Below, in pieces: positions 26,528 to 34,612 of a DNA stretch of 64,000 bases. Within the stretch, counting starts at the first letter, position 1; each line of letters opens with the position of its first letter. The notes beneath the pieces were generated by a model. The model was not told where the DNA came from and did not search any database. It was given only the letters and a program-made list of their open reading frames with translations. This DNA is from Candidatus Scalindua japonica (GTDB lineage: Bacteria > Planctomycetota > Brocadiia > Brocadiales > Scalinduaceae). The position numbers and the translations under genes were made by a program. The DNA lies in the NCBI RefSeq assembly GCF_002443295.1, contig NZ_BAOS01000027.1, forward strand, positions 158,842 to 222,841, in the 5' to 3' direction.

Positions 26528-28873
26528 ATGGATAAAAACCTTGTAATAGTAGAGTCACCGGCAAAAGCAAAAACAATTGAGGGTTATCTCGGGAAAGACT
26601 TTACGGTACAATCATGTTTCGGCCATGTCCGGGACCTTCCCAAGACCAACAAAGCTATTGATATAAAAAACGGGTTTCAGCCAACATATGAAATCCCTAA
26701 AGAAAAAAAAGACGTTATAAAGGACCTTAAAAAGTCTGCAAAGAATGCTGACGTTGTATGGTTGGCAACTGATGATGATCGAGAAGGAGAAGCGATATCA
26801 TGGCACTTAAACGAAGCGCTTAAATTAGATGAAAAAAATACTCGCAGAATTGTTTTTGGAGAGATCACTAAACAGGCAATATTAAATGCGATTGAGTCAC
26901 CAAGAACAATTGATATTGATCTTGTCAACGCTCAGCAGGCCAGGAGGATTCTGGACAGGCTTGTTGGGTTTGAATTATCACCCATCTTATGGAAAAAGAT
27001 CCAACGCGGCCTATCTGCCGGGAGGGTCCAGTCTGTTGCTGTAAGAATGGTAGTAGAAAGAGAACGCGAAATTGAACAATTTGAATCTAAGTCATTTTTC
27101 AAAGTAAGCGCAGAGTTCTTAGTTGAAGGTGACAAAGTGTTGAAAGCGGAGTTGTCCGAAAGGTTTTCATCCGAAAAGGAGGCTCATGGATTTTTATCCA
27201 AATGTGTTGGAGCCACTTTCTCAATAAGTAATTTGGAGAAAAAACCGGGGCAGAAAAAGCCGGCGGCGCCATTTACTACTTCTACATTGCAACAGGAAGC
27301 CAGCCTTAAACTCGGTTTTTCCGTAGCGCAAACTATGACCTTGGCTCAACGTTTATATGAATCCGGTAAAATCACCTATATGAGGACAGATTCTGTAAGC
27401 CTTTCACAATTAGCACTGGATAACGCCGCAAAGGAAATAGTTTCCGCGTATGGTACCGAATATTCGGAAGCAAGACAATACACTACCAAGTCGAGCTCCG
27501 CACAGGAAGCACATGAGGCTATCAGGCCGACAGACTTTTCAGAAAAAAGTGCTGGAAGTGATAGAAACCAGGCGCGTCTTTATGAGTTGATCTGGAAGCG
27601 GGCAATTGCATCACAAATGGCTAATGCACGTATAGAAAGAACCACAGCGACAGTCGCTATCTCCACGGTCCACCAAACGATGAAAGCGACAGGTGAGGTC
27701 ATTACATTTGAAGGGTTTCTGAAGGTTTACCTTGAATCAAATGTTGAAGAAAAGGATGAAGAGGAAAGCAAAGGGCTTTTACCACCACTAAAAGTCGGTC
27801 AGGAGCTCAACCTTGATAAAATGAGGGCGGTTCAAAGGTTTACCAGATCTCCAGCAAGGTTTACTGAAGCAAGCTTGGTTAAGAAGCTGGAGGAGATGGG
27901 TATCGGCAGGCCATCTACCTATGCTCCCACCATTTCCACCATACAAAAAAGAGGATATGTGCTCAAAGAACACAGAGATGGCCAGGAGAGAGAATATCTT
28001 GAAATAATCCTGGCCGATAACAAAGTTGATTCCTTCACAAGAAAGGAAATTACCGGCGCAGAAAAAGCCAAACTCTTCCCAACAGATGTTGCCAGGATAG
28101 TCAACGACTTTCTTGTAAAAAATTTTTCAAGAGTCACTGACTATTCTTTTACCGCTTCCATAGAAAAAGAATTTGATGATATTGCCACCGGAAAGCTGGA
28201 GTGGGATAAAATGATTGGGGCGTTTTATGGTAGCTTTCATGAAAAAGTAGAAGCGACGGAAGCAATAGACCGGTCGGAGGTAGACACCTCAAGAGAATTG
28301 GGAAAGGACCCTAAAACGGGAAGGACACTGTTGGTCAGGCTGGGGCCATACGGTCCAATGGCTCAAATTGGAACGACAGAAGAGCTTGAAGAAGAAGAGA
28401 AACCTAAATATGCAGGTCTGCTAAAAGGGCAGTTGCTGGAATCCATTACTTTTGAGGAAGCCCTAAACTTATTTAAGCTGCCGAGAGAAGTTGGTACGTA
28501 TGAAGGCAAAGTAATTACTGCCGCAATTGGCAGGTTTGGGCCATATATTCGACACGATAGCAAATTTGTTTCGTTAAAAGGTGATGATGACCCTTATACT
28601 GTTGAGCAAGAGAGGGCCATTGAACTTATAGAGGCTAAACGTAAAGCGGATGCGGAAAAGCATATCAAGTCATTTGACGAAAACCCTGATGTACAAGTGC
28701 TAAATGGCAGGTACGGGCCTTACATAAAGATGGGTAAAAAGAATGTCAAAATACCAAAGGATATAGAACCTAAAAATCTTACCCTTAAAGAGTGCCTCGA
28801 TCTTGCAGAAAAAGCTCCTGAAAAGAGAGCAAGGGGAGGGAAGAAAAAGACCGTTACTAAAAAGAAAAAGTAG
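26528..28873 (+). CDS. topA: DNA topoisomerase I
   Basis: A type IA topoisomerase that relaxes negative supercoils. The ATG at 26528 was chosen because LVIVESPAKAKTIEGYLG, the family N-terminus, follows at once. The Toprim domain has ATDDDREGEAISWHL. The catalytic tyrosine is Y284 in ITYMRTDSVS. The central domain ends with GIGRPSTYAPTISTI. In place of the four-cysteine zinc fingers of E. coli TopA, the C-terminus has three GPYG-type repeats (LGPYGPMAQIG, IGRFGPYIRHD, NGRYGPYIKMG) and a lysine-rich tail (KKKTVTKKKK). Length 781. It converges with the HtrA gene, with 3 bases between them. Confidence 0.96.
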   Translation: MDKNLVIVESPAKAKTIEGYLGKDFTVQSCFGHVRDLPKTNKAIDIKNGFQPTYEIPKEKKDVIKDLKKSAKNADVVWLATDDDREGEAISWHLNEALKLDEKNTRRIVFGEITKQAILNAIESPRTIDIDLVNAQQARRILDRLVGFELSPILWKKIQRGLSAGRVQSVAVRMVVEREREIEQFESKSFFKVSAEFLVEGDKVLKAELSERFSSEKEAHGFLSKCVGATFSISNLEKKPGQKKPAAPFTTSTLQQEASLKLGFSVAQTMTLAQRLYESGKITYMRTDSVSLSQLALDNAAKEIVSAYGTEYSEARQYTTKSSSAQEAHEAIRPTDFSEKSAGSDRNQARLYELIWKRAIASQMANARIERTTATVAISTVHQTMKATGEVITFEGFLKVYLESNVEEKDEEESKGLLPPLKVGQELNLDKMRAVQRFTRSPARFTEASLVKKLEEMGIGRPSTYAPTISTIQKRGYVLKEHRDGQEREYLEIILADNKVDSFTRKEITGAEKAKLFPTDVARIVNDFLVKNFSRVTDYSFTASIEKEFDDIATGKLEWDKMIGAFYGSFHEKVEATEAIDRSEVDTSRELGKDPKTGRTLLVRLGPYGPMAQIGTTEELEEEEKPKYAGLLKGQLLESITFEEALNLFKLPREVGTYEGKVITAAIGRFGPYIRHDSKFVSLKGDDDPYTVEQERAIELIEAKRKADAEKHIKSFDENPDVQVLNGRYGPYIKMGKKNVKIPKDIEPKNLTLKECLDLAEKAPEKRARGGKKKTVTKKKK

Positions 28874-28876
28874 GGA

Positions 28877-30367
28877 TTAATATTTCAATGTAACATAGCC
28901 CTTTGATTTGATATATAGGGAAATGGTTACGCCCTTATCTACAAACCCCTTCAATACTGTTTGAAATTCACTGACACCCTTTATATCACTGGAACCAACT
29001 CTTAAGATTATATCACCGGGTAAAATACCAGCTTTCTCTGAAGGACTATCGCTTACTACATATTTTACCAGTACTCCATGCCCCTCTTCAACTTCCGGGG
29101 GTAAGGTTTCTACTGCTAAACCTATACTGAGGCTTGTTTGCTCAATAAGCTTCCTGATTGTTACATACGACCGCCCGGACATGCTTTCAGGTTGTTCATC
29201 GATATTGATTGTTAATAGTTTTTCTTCTCTGTTACGAATGACTGTTACAGCGACATTACTGTTAACTTCTGAAACTCTTATAGCTTTCTGTAAGTCGTCT
29301 ATATTTAAAATTTTGCGTCCGCCAAACGCAATGATAACGTCACCAGGAAGAATTTTTCCTTTTGACGCAGGAGTACCCTGCCAAACCTCGGATATGAAAG
29401 CCCCCTTATCCGAATCAAGACGAAATTCTCTCATCACATCGCTTTTACTGCCTAAGTTCAAATATGTGGCCAGGCTGTCATTTATATCTTGAAGCCCAAC
29501 CCCCAGGTAACCTCTTACAACTCTGCCCTTTTCAATCAAGTCGGATATAACCTCATTTGCAATTTCCATGGATATCGCAAATCCAACTCCCTGAAATCCT
29601 CCTGTACGTGTTGCGATAGCAGAATTAACACCGATAATCTCACCGTGCAGATTTACCAGAGGACCACCGCTGTTACCCGGATTAATTGCGGCATCTGTCT
29701 GAATAAAATCTTCATATGCAAAAGGTTTGGCAAATGGGGTAATGTGCGTTCTTCCTATTGCACTTACAATTCCTGCTGAAACGGTCTGGTTGTACCCAAA
29801 TGGATTGCCGATAGCGATGACCCAGTCCCCAACATTTACACTCTTTGGGTCTCCAAGAACAGCTTCTCTGAGATCTTCACAAGCAATCTTCAAAATTGCC
29901 AGATCTGTGTTTGGGTCCTGGCCGACCATTGCTGCATCATACTTGTCCCCGTTAGATAAGGTGACCGTAATTCTTCCATTTTCAAAACCGTGCACAACAT
30001 GAAAATTAGTAAGGATATATCCTGATTTTTTTATTACTATTCCGGAACCAAAACTTGGCTTGTTAGGATTTTGAGATTTATTGTTCTTGTCGTCAGGAGA
30101 TGAAAAAGAAGAGCCCCCTTCTTCATGGGGGTCAGTGTGTGTGCCATAAGCACCTTCTGCAACAATGCTTACTACGGAAGGAGCCACCAAGCGTGATACT
30201 TTTTGGAAAATTCGTACAAATGGATCTATAACCTTTTCCAATTCTAAAAGATCTTTTCTTAATTCCTCCGCTTCGCCACCAAGAGATACACTCTGGCTGA
30301 GTAAAAGCAAAAAAACAAAGCAAATTATTATTTTAGAACTCAGTAAATTTGAAACTCTTACAAACAT
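28877..30367 (-). CDS. HtrA/Deg-family periplasmic serine protease
   Basis: A signal peptide (IIICFVFLLLLSQSVSLGGE) precedes a trypsin-like domain with the full triad: H in ILTNFHVVHG, D in DPNTDLAILKI, S in NPGNSGGPLVN. Two PDZ domains follow (GFISEV..KGKILPGDVIIAFG; EKAGILPGDIILRVG). An insertion rich in H, E, D and S (THTDPHEEGGSSFSSPDDKN) interrupts the N-terminal part. Length 496, typical of DegP/DegQ. It degrades or refolds damaged exported proteins, complementing the SurA-like protein and S41 proteases nearby. Confidence 0.95.
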   Translation of the reverse strand: MFVRVSNLLSSKIIICFVFLLLLSQSVSLGGEAEELRKDLLELEKVIDPFVRIFQKVSRLVAPSVVSIVAEGAYGTHTDPHEEGGSSFSSPDDKNNKSQNPNKPSFGSGIVIKKSGYILTNFHVVHGFENGRITVTLSNGDKYDAAMVGQDPNTDLAILKIACEDLREAVLGDPKSVNVGDWVIAIGNPFGYNQTVSAGIVSAIGRTHITPFAKPFAYEDFIQTDAAINPGNSGGPLVNLHGEIIGVNSAIATRTGGFQGVGFAISMEIANEVISDLIEKGRVVRGYLGVGLQDINDSLATYLNLGSKSDVMREFRLDSDKGAFISEVWQGTPASKGKILPGDVIIAFGGRKILNIDDLQKAIRVSEVNSNVAVTVIRNREEKLLTINIDEQPESMSGRSYVTIRKLIEQTSLSIGLAVETLPPEVEEGHGVLVKYVVSDSPSEKAGILPGDIILRVGSSDIKGVSEFQTVLKGFVDKGVTISLYIKSKGYVTLKY

Positions 30368-30538
30368 AATAAAACAAATTGTACCAAAATATACATTCTT
30401 TACAACAAATCATTTGATTTTTGTATATTTGCTTTGTTACCATTTGTTCTCGTAAGGTAGATCTGTATATAGACTTTTATGTGACTCCGCCCTTCAGTCT
30501 GTCCACGGAAACGTCATTGCTGGATGTAGTGACGCTGA

Positions 30539-31369
30539 ATGAAGAATCCGGATAATAACAACAATAATGAACAAGAACAGAACAGTAATATGAAAAAAGG
30601 TAAGCTTCTTGTAATTGAAGGGACCGATGGAAGCGGAAAAACGGTGCAAGCCGGTCTTCTCGTGGAAAGGCTGTCTAAAAAAGGCGATCAAGTCCAAATG
30701 ACAGATTTTCCACAATATGGCAAGTCCTTTTTTGCAAAGATGATTGAGAAATATTTGAAAGGTGAATACGGTTGGCCACAGGAATTGAGAGATCATCTTA
30801 TAAAACATCCACCTGCTGAGAGGACAAGTTTTACTGCTGACAATAAGAGTGCGGGACGACTTGAGTCACGCCCCAATGAGGTTAATCCATATCTGACTTC
30901 CCTTCTTTACGCGGGAGATAGATGGGAGGCAAATAAACAAATGCACAAATGGCTGGAAGAAGGTAGTATAATTATATCTAATCGTTATGTCTGCTCAAAT
31001 ATGGCCCATCAAGGAGCAAAGATCTGTGATTCGGTAGAGCGAAAACAATTTTTTAAATGGATCGAGGAGCTTGAACATGAAGTTTACGGCGTCCCAAAGG
31101 CAGACCTGACTATTTTTCTGCATGTTCCGATAAAAATTTCTCAAGAGTTAATTAAAGCCCGATCAAGAGAATCAGAAGGGTTGAAATCAGAAGTGGATCT
31201 ACACGAAAAAGATACAGAGTACATGAAGAGAGTTCGGGATACTTATCTTGAACTTGCAGCTGGTGATAGTAACTGGCACACTATAGAGTGCACAGAAAAC
31301 AATCAATTAAAATCTAAAGAAGAAATTTCAGAAGAGATTTGGAATACGATAAATAAAATTTTACATTAG
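30539..31369 (+). CDS. Thymidylate kinase-like protein
   Basis: A P-loop at the N-terminus (LLVIEGTDGSGKTVQ), then TDFPQYG and LYAGDRWEA, the DR(Y/W) substrate motif, and a LID segment (KARSRESEG). It would phosphorylate dTMP to dTDP. At 276 residues it is longer than usual (about 210); the extra comes from an insert at about 70-110 (GEYGWPQELRDHLIKHPPAE..RPNEVNP) and a longer tail. Start uncertain: ATG 30539 gives an Asn-rich leader, and ATG 30590 begins directly before the P-loop. No second tmk is in the window. Confidence 0.85.
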   Translation: MKNPDNNNNNEQEQNSNMKKGKLLVIEGTDGSGKTVQAGLLVERLSKKGDQVQMTDFPQYGKSFFAKMIEKYLKGEYGWPQELRDHLIKHPPAERTSFTADNKSAGRLESRPNEVNPYLTSLLYAGDRWEANKQMHKWLEEGSIIISNRYVCSNMAHQGAKICDSVERKQFFKWIEELEHEVYGVPKADLTIFLHVPIKISQELIKARSRESEGLKSEVDLHEKDTEYMKRVRDTYLELAAGDSNWHTIECTENNQLKSKEEISEEIWNTINKILH

Positions 31370-31384
31370 TTCTTTATAGCGCCT

Positions 31385-31508
31385 GCGCATAAACTCGACT
31401 CGCATAAAACATGCATACTGTGTATAGTATATTAATAGTTTACCAGTACCATATGAAGCGTTGCATGTGGCTTAATCTTCTCTAGAATGGAGTTTATGCG
31501 TCTGCTCT
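31385..31508 (+). repeat. Dispersed MITE-like repeat, copy 2, with terminal inverted repeats
   Basis: CGCATAAACTC at 31386-31396 is the exact inverse of GAGTTTATGCG at 31490-31500. The right end, including TAGAATGGAGTTTATGC, matches the copy at about 2834-2951 nearly perfectly. The element is about 120 bases, non-coding, AT-rich, and sits between the thymidylate kinase and the hemerythrin gene. Confidence 0.7.
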
Positions 31509-31563
31509 CTCTATATATTTAAAAGTTATAACGATTATTAATGACAGAAAAAATAATCTATTC

Positions 31564-31593
31564 TTGACATTTTATAAGGTAATCAACTACAAT
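31564..31593 (+). promoter_or_regulatory. Promoter of the hemerythrin/redox operon
   Basis: Perfect TTGACA (31564-31569), an 18-base spacer and TACAAT (31588-31593). Transcription would start near 31600, about 45 bases before the TTG start codon. Confidence 0.55.
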
Positions 31594-31645
31594 AGCAAGT
31601 TTATAGTTACAAAAACAAAACAAATATGTATTGAAGGGGGTTTTT

Positions 31646-32434
31646 TTGGAAAATATATTGAAAAAAGATATAAGGGCGGTTATAGATGAATATCCGGAAG
31701 TTGGGCGCATTTTGGAAGAATATAATATTGGTTGTGCCCCATGTTCTGTTGGAAGCTGTCTGGTTAGCGATGTCGTTGGGGTCCATGGCCTCGACCCACA
31801 AACAGAAGCTACTTTGATGTATAAAATAGAAAAAGCTGTTTATCCGGATAGAGATATTCCGGAACCGAAGGTAGACATGTCAAAGGTGGTACCGAAAGAG
31901 ATAAATTATTCTCCTGCAGTAAAAAATCTTGTAGACGAGCATGTACTGATTAAACGGCTCCTGGCTTTAATTCCTACTATTACTGATTTTGTCGAGAACA
32001 GTGCGACGGTAGATAAAGAGCTGATTATGAATTGTATTGATTTCATACGAGGTTATGCCGATAAGTTCCATCATATGAAGGAAGAGGACATCCTTTTTAA
32101 ATATGTTGACGAAAAGTCGGAGATAATTAAGGTTATGTACGAAGACCATGTTACCGGAAGGAACCATGTTAAAAATGTCGTCGAAGGTGCAGAGACGGGA
32201 AACAAGGCACAGATCAAAGAGCATTTACATGGATACAGAGATTTGCTGACTCAGCATATAAAAAAGGAAGATGAAATCTTATATCCATGGATAGAACGTC
32301 AAATGTCTGATAGGCAGATTGGCGAACTATTTCAGAGGTGTAGTGCGGCAGATGCATCTGTAGGAGAAGAGCTGCCGAAGAGATATGAAAAATTTATAAT
32401 TGATTTAGAAGAAAAATTTGCAAAGGAGAATTAA
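31646..32434 (+). CDS. Hemerythrin-domain protein with N-terminal DUF1858-like domain
   Basis: I chose TTG 31646 because GAAGGGGG lies directly upstream at 31634-31641; the TTG at 31631 lies before that site. The N-terminus (DIRAVIDEYPEVGRILEEYNI, then GCAPCSVGSC) is a DUF1858-type small helical domain with three cysteines, as in ScdA/RIC proteins. The rest is a hemerythrin four-helix bundle with iron ligands in EHVLIKRL, FHHMKEEDILF, DHVTGRNHV and QHIKKEDEILYPW. Such proteins bind oxygen or NO, or help repair iron-sulfur centres. It is followed after 2 bases by a redox-type gene, and both end at a shared terminator. Confidence 0.88.
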   Translation: MENILKKDIRAVIDEYPEVGRILEEYNIGCAPCSVGSCLVSDVVGVHGLDPQTEATLMYKIEKAVYPDRDIPEPKVDMSKVVPKEINYSPAVKNLVDEHVLIKRLLALIPTITDFVENSATVDKELIMNCIDFIRGYADKFHHMKEEDILFKYVDEKSEIIKVMYEDHVTGRNHVKNVVEGAETGNKAQIKEHLHGYRDLLTQHIKKEDEILYPWIERQMSDRQIGELFQRCSAADASVGEELPKRYEKFIIDLEEKFAKEN

Positions 32435-32436
32435 TA

Positions 32437-32901
32437 ATGAGTGATTGCTGCCCAGGATCAAAAACAATGGATTTTAGTGACAGTGCGCAGGGCGAAGATG
32501 AAACAGGCGCACGCCAATCTCAGCTGAAACAGTGGCCTATCCAGTTACACCTGGTTTCTCCACAGGCACCTTATTTTCAAGAGAGAGATATTTTACTTGC
32601 CGCAGACTGTGTACCTTTTACTTTGGCAGATTTCCACAAGGACCACCTTAAAGGAAAAAGCCTGGCTATTGCCTGTCCAAAGTTGGATTCAGATCAGGAA
32701 ATTTATGTGGACAAGATTGCTTCTTTAATTGATGACTCAAAGATCAATACATTAACAGTAATGATCATGCAGGTACCATGTTGTGGTGGATTATCTCAGA
32801 TTGCAAAATCTGGTGCGGAAAAGGCTACACGTAAGATACCCGTTAAACAGGTTGTTGTAAGCGTTGAAGGCGGACAAATCTTATCCGAAGAATGGCTTTA
32901 A
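32437..32901 (+). CDS. Ferredoxin-associated domain protein without cluster motif
   Basis: The core LKQWPIQLHLVSPQAPYFQ, ADCVPFTLADFHKDHLKGK, IACPKLDSDQEIYVDK and MQVPCCGGLSQI is the domain usually found behind a 4Fe-4S ferredoxin module in annotated iron-sulfur proteins. Here the ferredoxin module is missing and only a short Cys-containing start (MSDCCPGSKT) remains. Soluble, 154 residues. Coupled to the hemerythrin gene, so a role in redox sensing or NO/oxygen stress is plausible but inferred. Confidence 0.75.
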   Translation: MSDCCPGSKTMDFSDSAQGEDETGARQSQLKQWPIQLHLVSPQAPYFQERDILLAADCVPFTLADFHKDHLKGKSLAIACPKLDSDQEIYVDKIASLIDDSKINTLTVMIMQVPCCGGLSQIAKSGAEKATRKIPVKQVVVSVEGGQILSEEWL

Positions 32902-32926
32902 AGATTTGCACGATCGTTTAAATATT

Positions 32927-32966
32927 AAAAAACCCTGGGAGAATAAAATGTTTCCCAGGGTTTTTT
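32927..32966 (+). terminator. Rho-independent terminator
   Basis: AAAAACCCTGGGA and TCCCAGGGTTTTTT form a near-perfect stem of about 14 pairs with a 12-base loop and a T tract. It ends the hemerythrin operon. Confidence 0.9.
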
Positions 32967-33187
32967 AATTCACTTTCCTTGTACCGTTATCTTATTCAAT
33001 AACGACATTATTATCTACACATCTATAATATCCCTCTCACATAACAACGACCTGATTACTCTCCACAATTTTCAAACAGTCAATATCTTCTAAATAATCT
33101 GGAAGATTAATTATTGAATTTTTTTTGATTAAATGGTAGTAACTTAGATTAAGAATTTCAACGAGTTGTCATTAATATTTACTGAAG

Positions 33188-34078
33188 ATGGATGAATTTT
33201 CTTTTATAAAATGGATAAAAAGTAATCAAAAAAAAGACAGGAATGTTATCATTGGTATTGGTGACGATTGCGCGTCTATAAGGATTAATGATGAAAATAT
33301 GTTTCTGGTTTCCACGGATATGTTGGTAGAAGGTACACATTTTGACTTGAAAAAAAATACGCCGGGAGAAATAGGAAGCAAATCAATTGCCTGTAGTATC
33401 AGCGATATTGCCGCTATGGGTTGTTCGGCAAAATACGCGGTGGTTTCAATCTGTTTTCCTCACGAGACTGAGACGGAATTTGCCAGAGAATTGTACCGTG
33501 GTATAAATAAAATGGCCGATGCCTTTAGCATTAAAATAATAGGTGGAGATATTGTCAGCGGCAAAAAAACACTTGTTGTCAATGTAACTATATATGGCAG
33601 AAATGAAGGATTAAAAACCATATCCCGCTCTGGCGCCAGGGCAGATGATGCTCTTATGATAACCGGCGAGTTAGGCGGTTCAATATTAGGAAAACACATC
33701 ACGTTCAAACCTCGCTTGAAAGAAGGTCTGTTATTAAATAAAAAATTTAATATAAACTCTATGATAGATATTAGTGACGGTTTGGCGGCAGACCTTGGTC
33801 ATATTCTTGAGGAGAGCAGAGTTGGCGCTATTTTATATGAAGATGAAATTCCAATATCTGAAGATGCAAAGGAGCTGGCACGCAAGACCGGGTTTTCAGC
33901 GCTTCATCATGCTCTTTACGATGGTGAGGACTACGAACTGCTTTTTACTCTTTCCGGTAGAGAGTCACAGAAACTTTTAGCATCCAAGTCTTTTCCTTCA
34001 CGGTTGTCAAAGATTGGCTATATCGACAAGTCAAAGGGAATAAGAATTGTGGACACATACGGTAATCAAAAAAAATAA
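33188..34078 (+). CDS. thiL: Thiamine-monophosphate kinase
   Basis: ThiL phosphorylates thiamine monophosphate to the active diphosphate. Family motifs in order: IGIGDDCASI, STDMLVEGTHFDL, IGSKSIACSISDIAAMGC, IIGGDIVSG, and MIDISDGLAADLGHIL, followed by DGEDYELLFTL. Length 296 is slightly short of the usual 310-330. Only 18 bases separate it from the proposed start of tsaE, so the two form an operon with mutL. Confidence 0.94.
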   Translation: MDEFSFIKWIKSNQKKDRNVIIGIGDDCASIRINDENMFLVSTDMLVEGTHFDLKKNTPGEIGSKSIACSISDIAAMGCSAKYAVVSICFPHETETEFARELYRGINKMADAFSIKIIGGDIVSGKKTLVVNVTIYGRNEGLKTISRSGARADDALMITGELGGSILGKHITFKPRLKEGLLLNKKFNINSMIDISDGLAADLGHILEESRVGAILYEDEIPISEDAKELARKTGFSALHHALYDGEDYELLFTLSGRESQKLLASKSFPSRLSKIGYIDKSKGIRIVDTYGNQKK

Positions 34079-34096
34079 AACCAATAGGATATAAAC

Positions 34097-34612
34097 ATTT
34101 TAAATAAAACAAAAAATACCATTTCCAATAATTCCGTCTACATTGAAACCGGAAATATCGAGCAGACAATCGAACTTGGCAGCTTAGTAGGCTTCCTCCT
34201 TAAAGCAGGTGACGTAGTCGCGCTTTCAGGTCAACTTGGCGCTGGTAAAACACATTTCACAAAGGGAATCGCGAAAGGCCAGGGAGTGAAGGACATAAAA
34301 GCAGTCACAAGTCCGAGCTATGTTATTGTTAAGCAACATACTGGTAGGTTGCCGATTTATCATTTCGATGCATACAGGTTAAAATCAGCAGATGAAATGT
34401 ATGAAATTGACTGTGTCGGGTTTTTCTGGGGAGAGGGGATATCAATTATTGAATGGGCTGAGAAAGTAATGGAATGTCTACCGGACGAGTTTATAAAAAT
34501 AACAATTAATATTCTGGGTAAAACATCAAGAGGTATTAATGTGTCTTATCAGGGAGAAAGATACAGGAATTTTATGGAAGAGGTTAAGGAGAAGGTTAAG
34601 TGTCTAAAATAA
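34097..34612 (+). CDS. tsaE: tRNA threonylcarbamoyladenosine ATPase TsaE, ATT start proposed
   Basis: TsaE hydrolyses ATP to drive the TsaBD tRNA modification complex. The frame shows IELGSLVGFLLKAGDVVALSG, Walker A GQLGAGKTHF, TSPSYVIVKQ, IYHFDAYRL and IIEWAEKV. There is no ATG, GTG or TTG in this frame before 34286, and starting there would remove the Walker A motif. An ATT at 34097 has AGGA 7 bases upstream, and the preceding in-frame stop is TAG at 34085, so ATT initiation best explains the sequence (171 residues, family about 150-160). It overlaps mutL by 13 bases. Confidence 0.82.
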   Translation: MLNKTKNTISNNSVYIETGNIEQTIELGSLVGFLLKAGDVVALSGQLGAGKTHFTKGIAKGQGVKDIKAVTSPSYVIVKQHTGRLPIYHFDAYRLKSADEMYEIDCVGFFWGEGISIIEWAEKVMECLPDEFIKITINILGKTSRGINVSYQGERYRNFMEEVKEKVKCLK

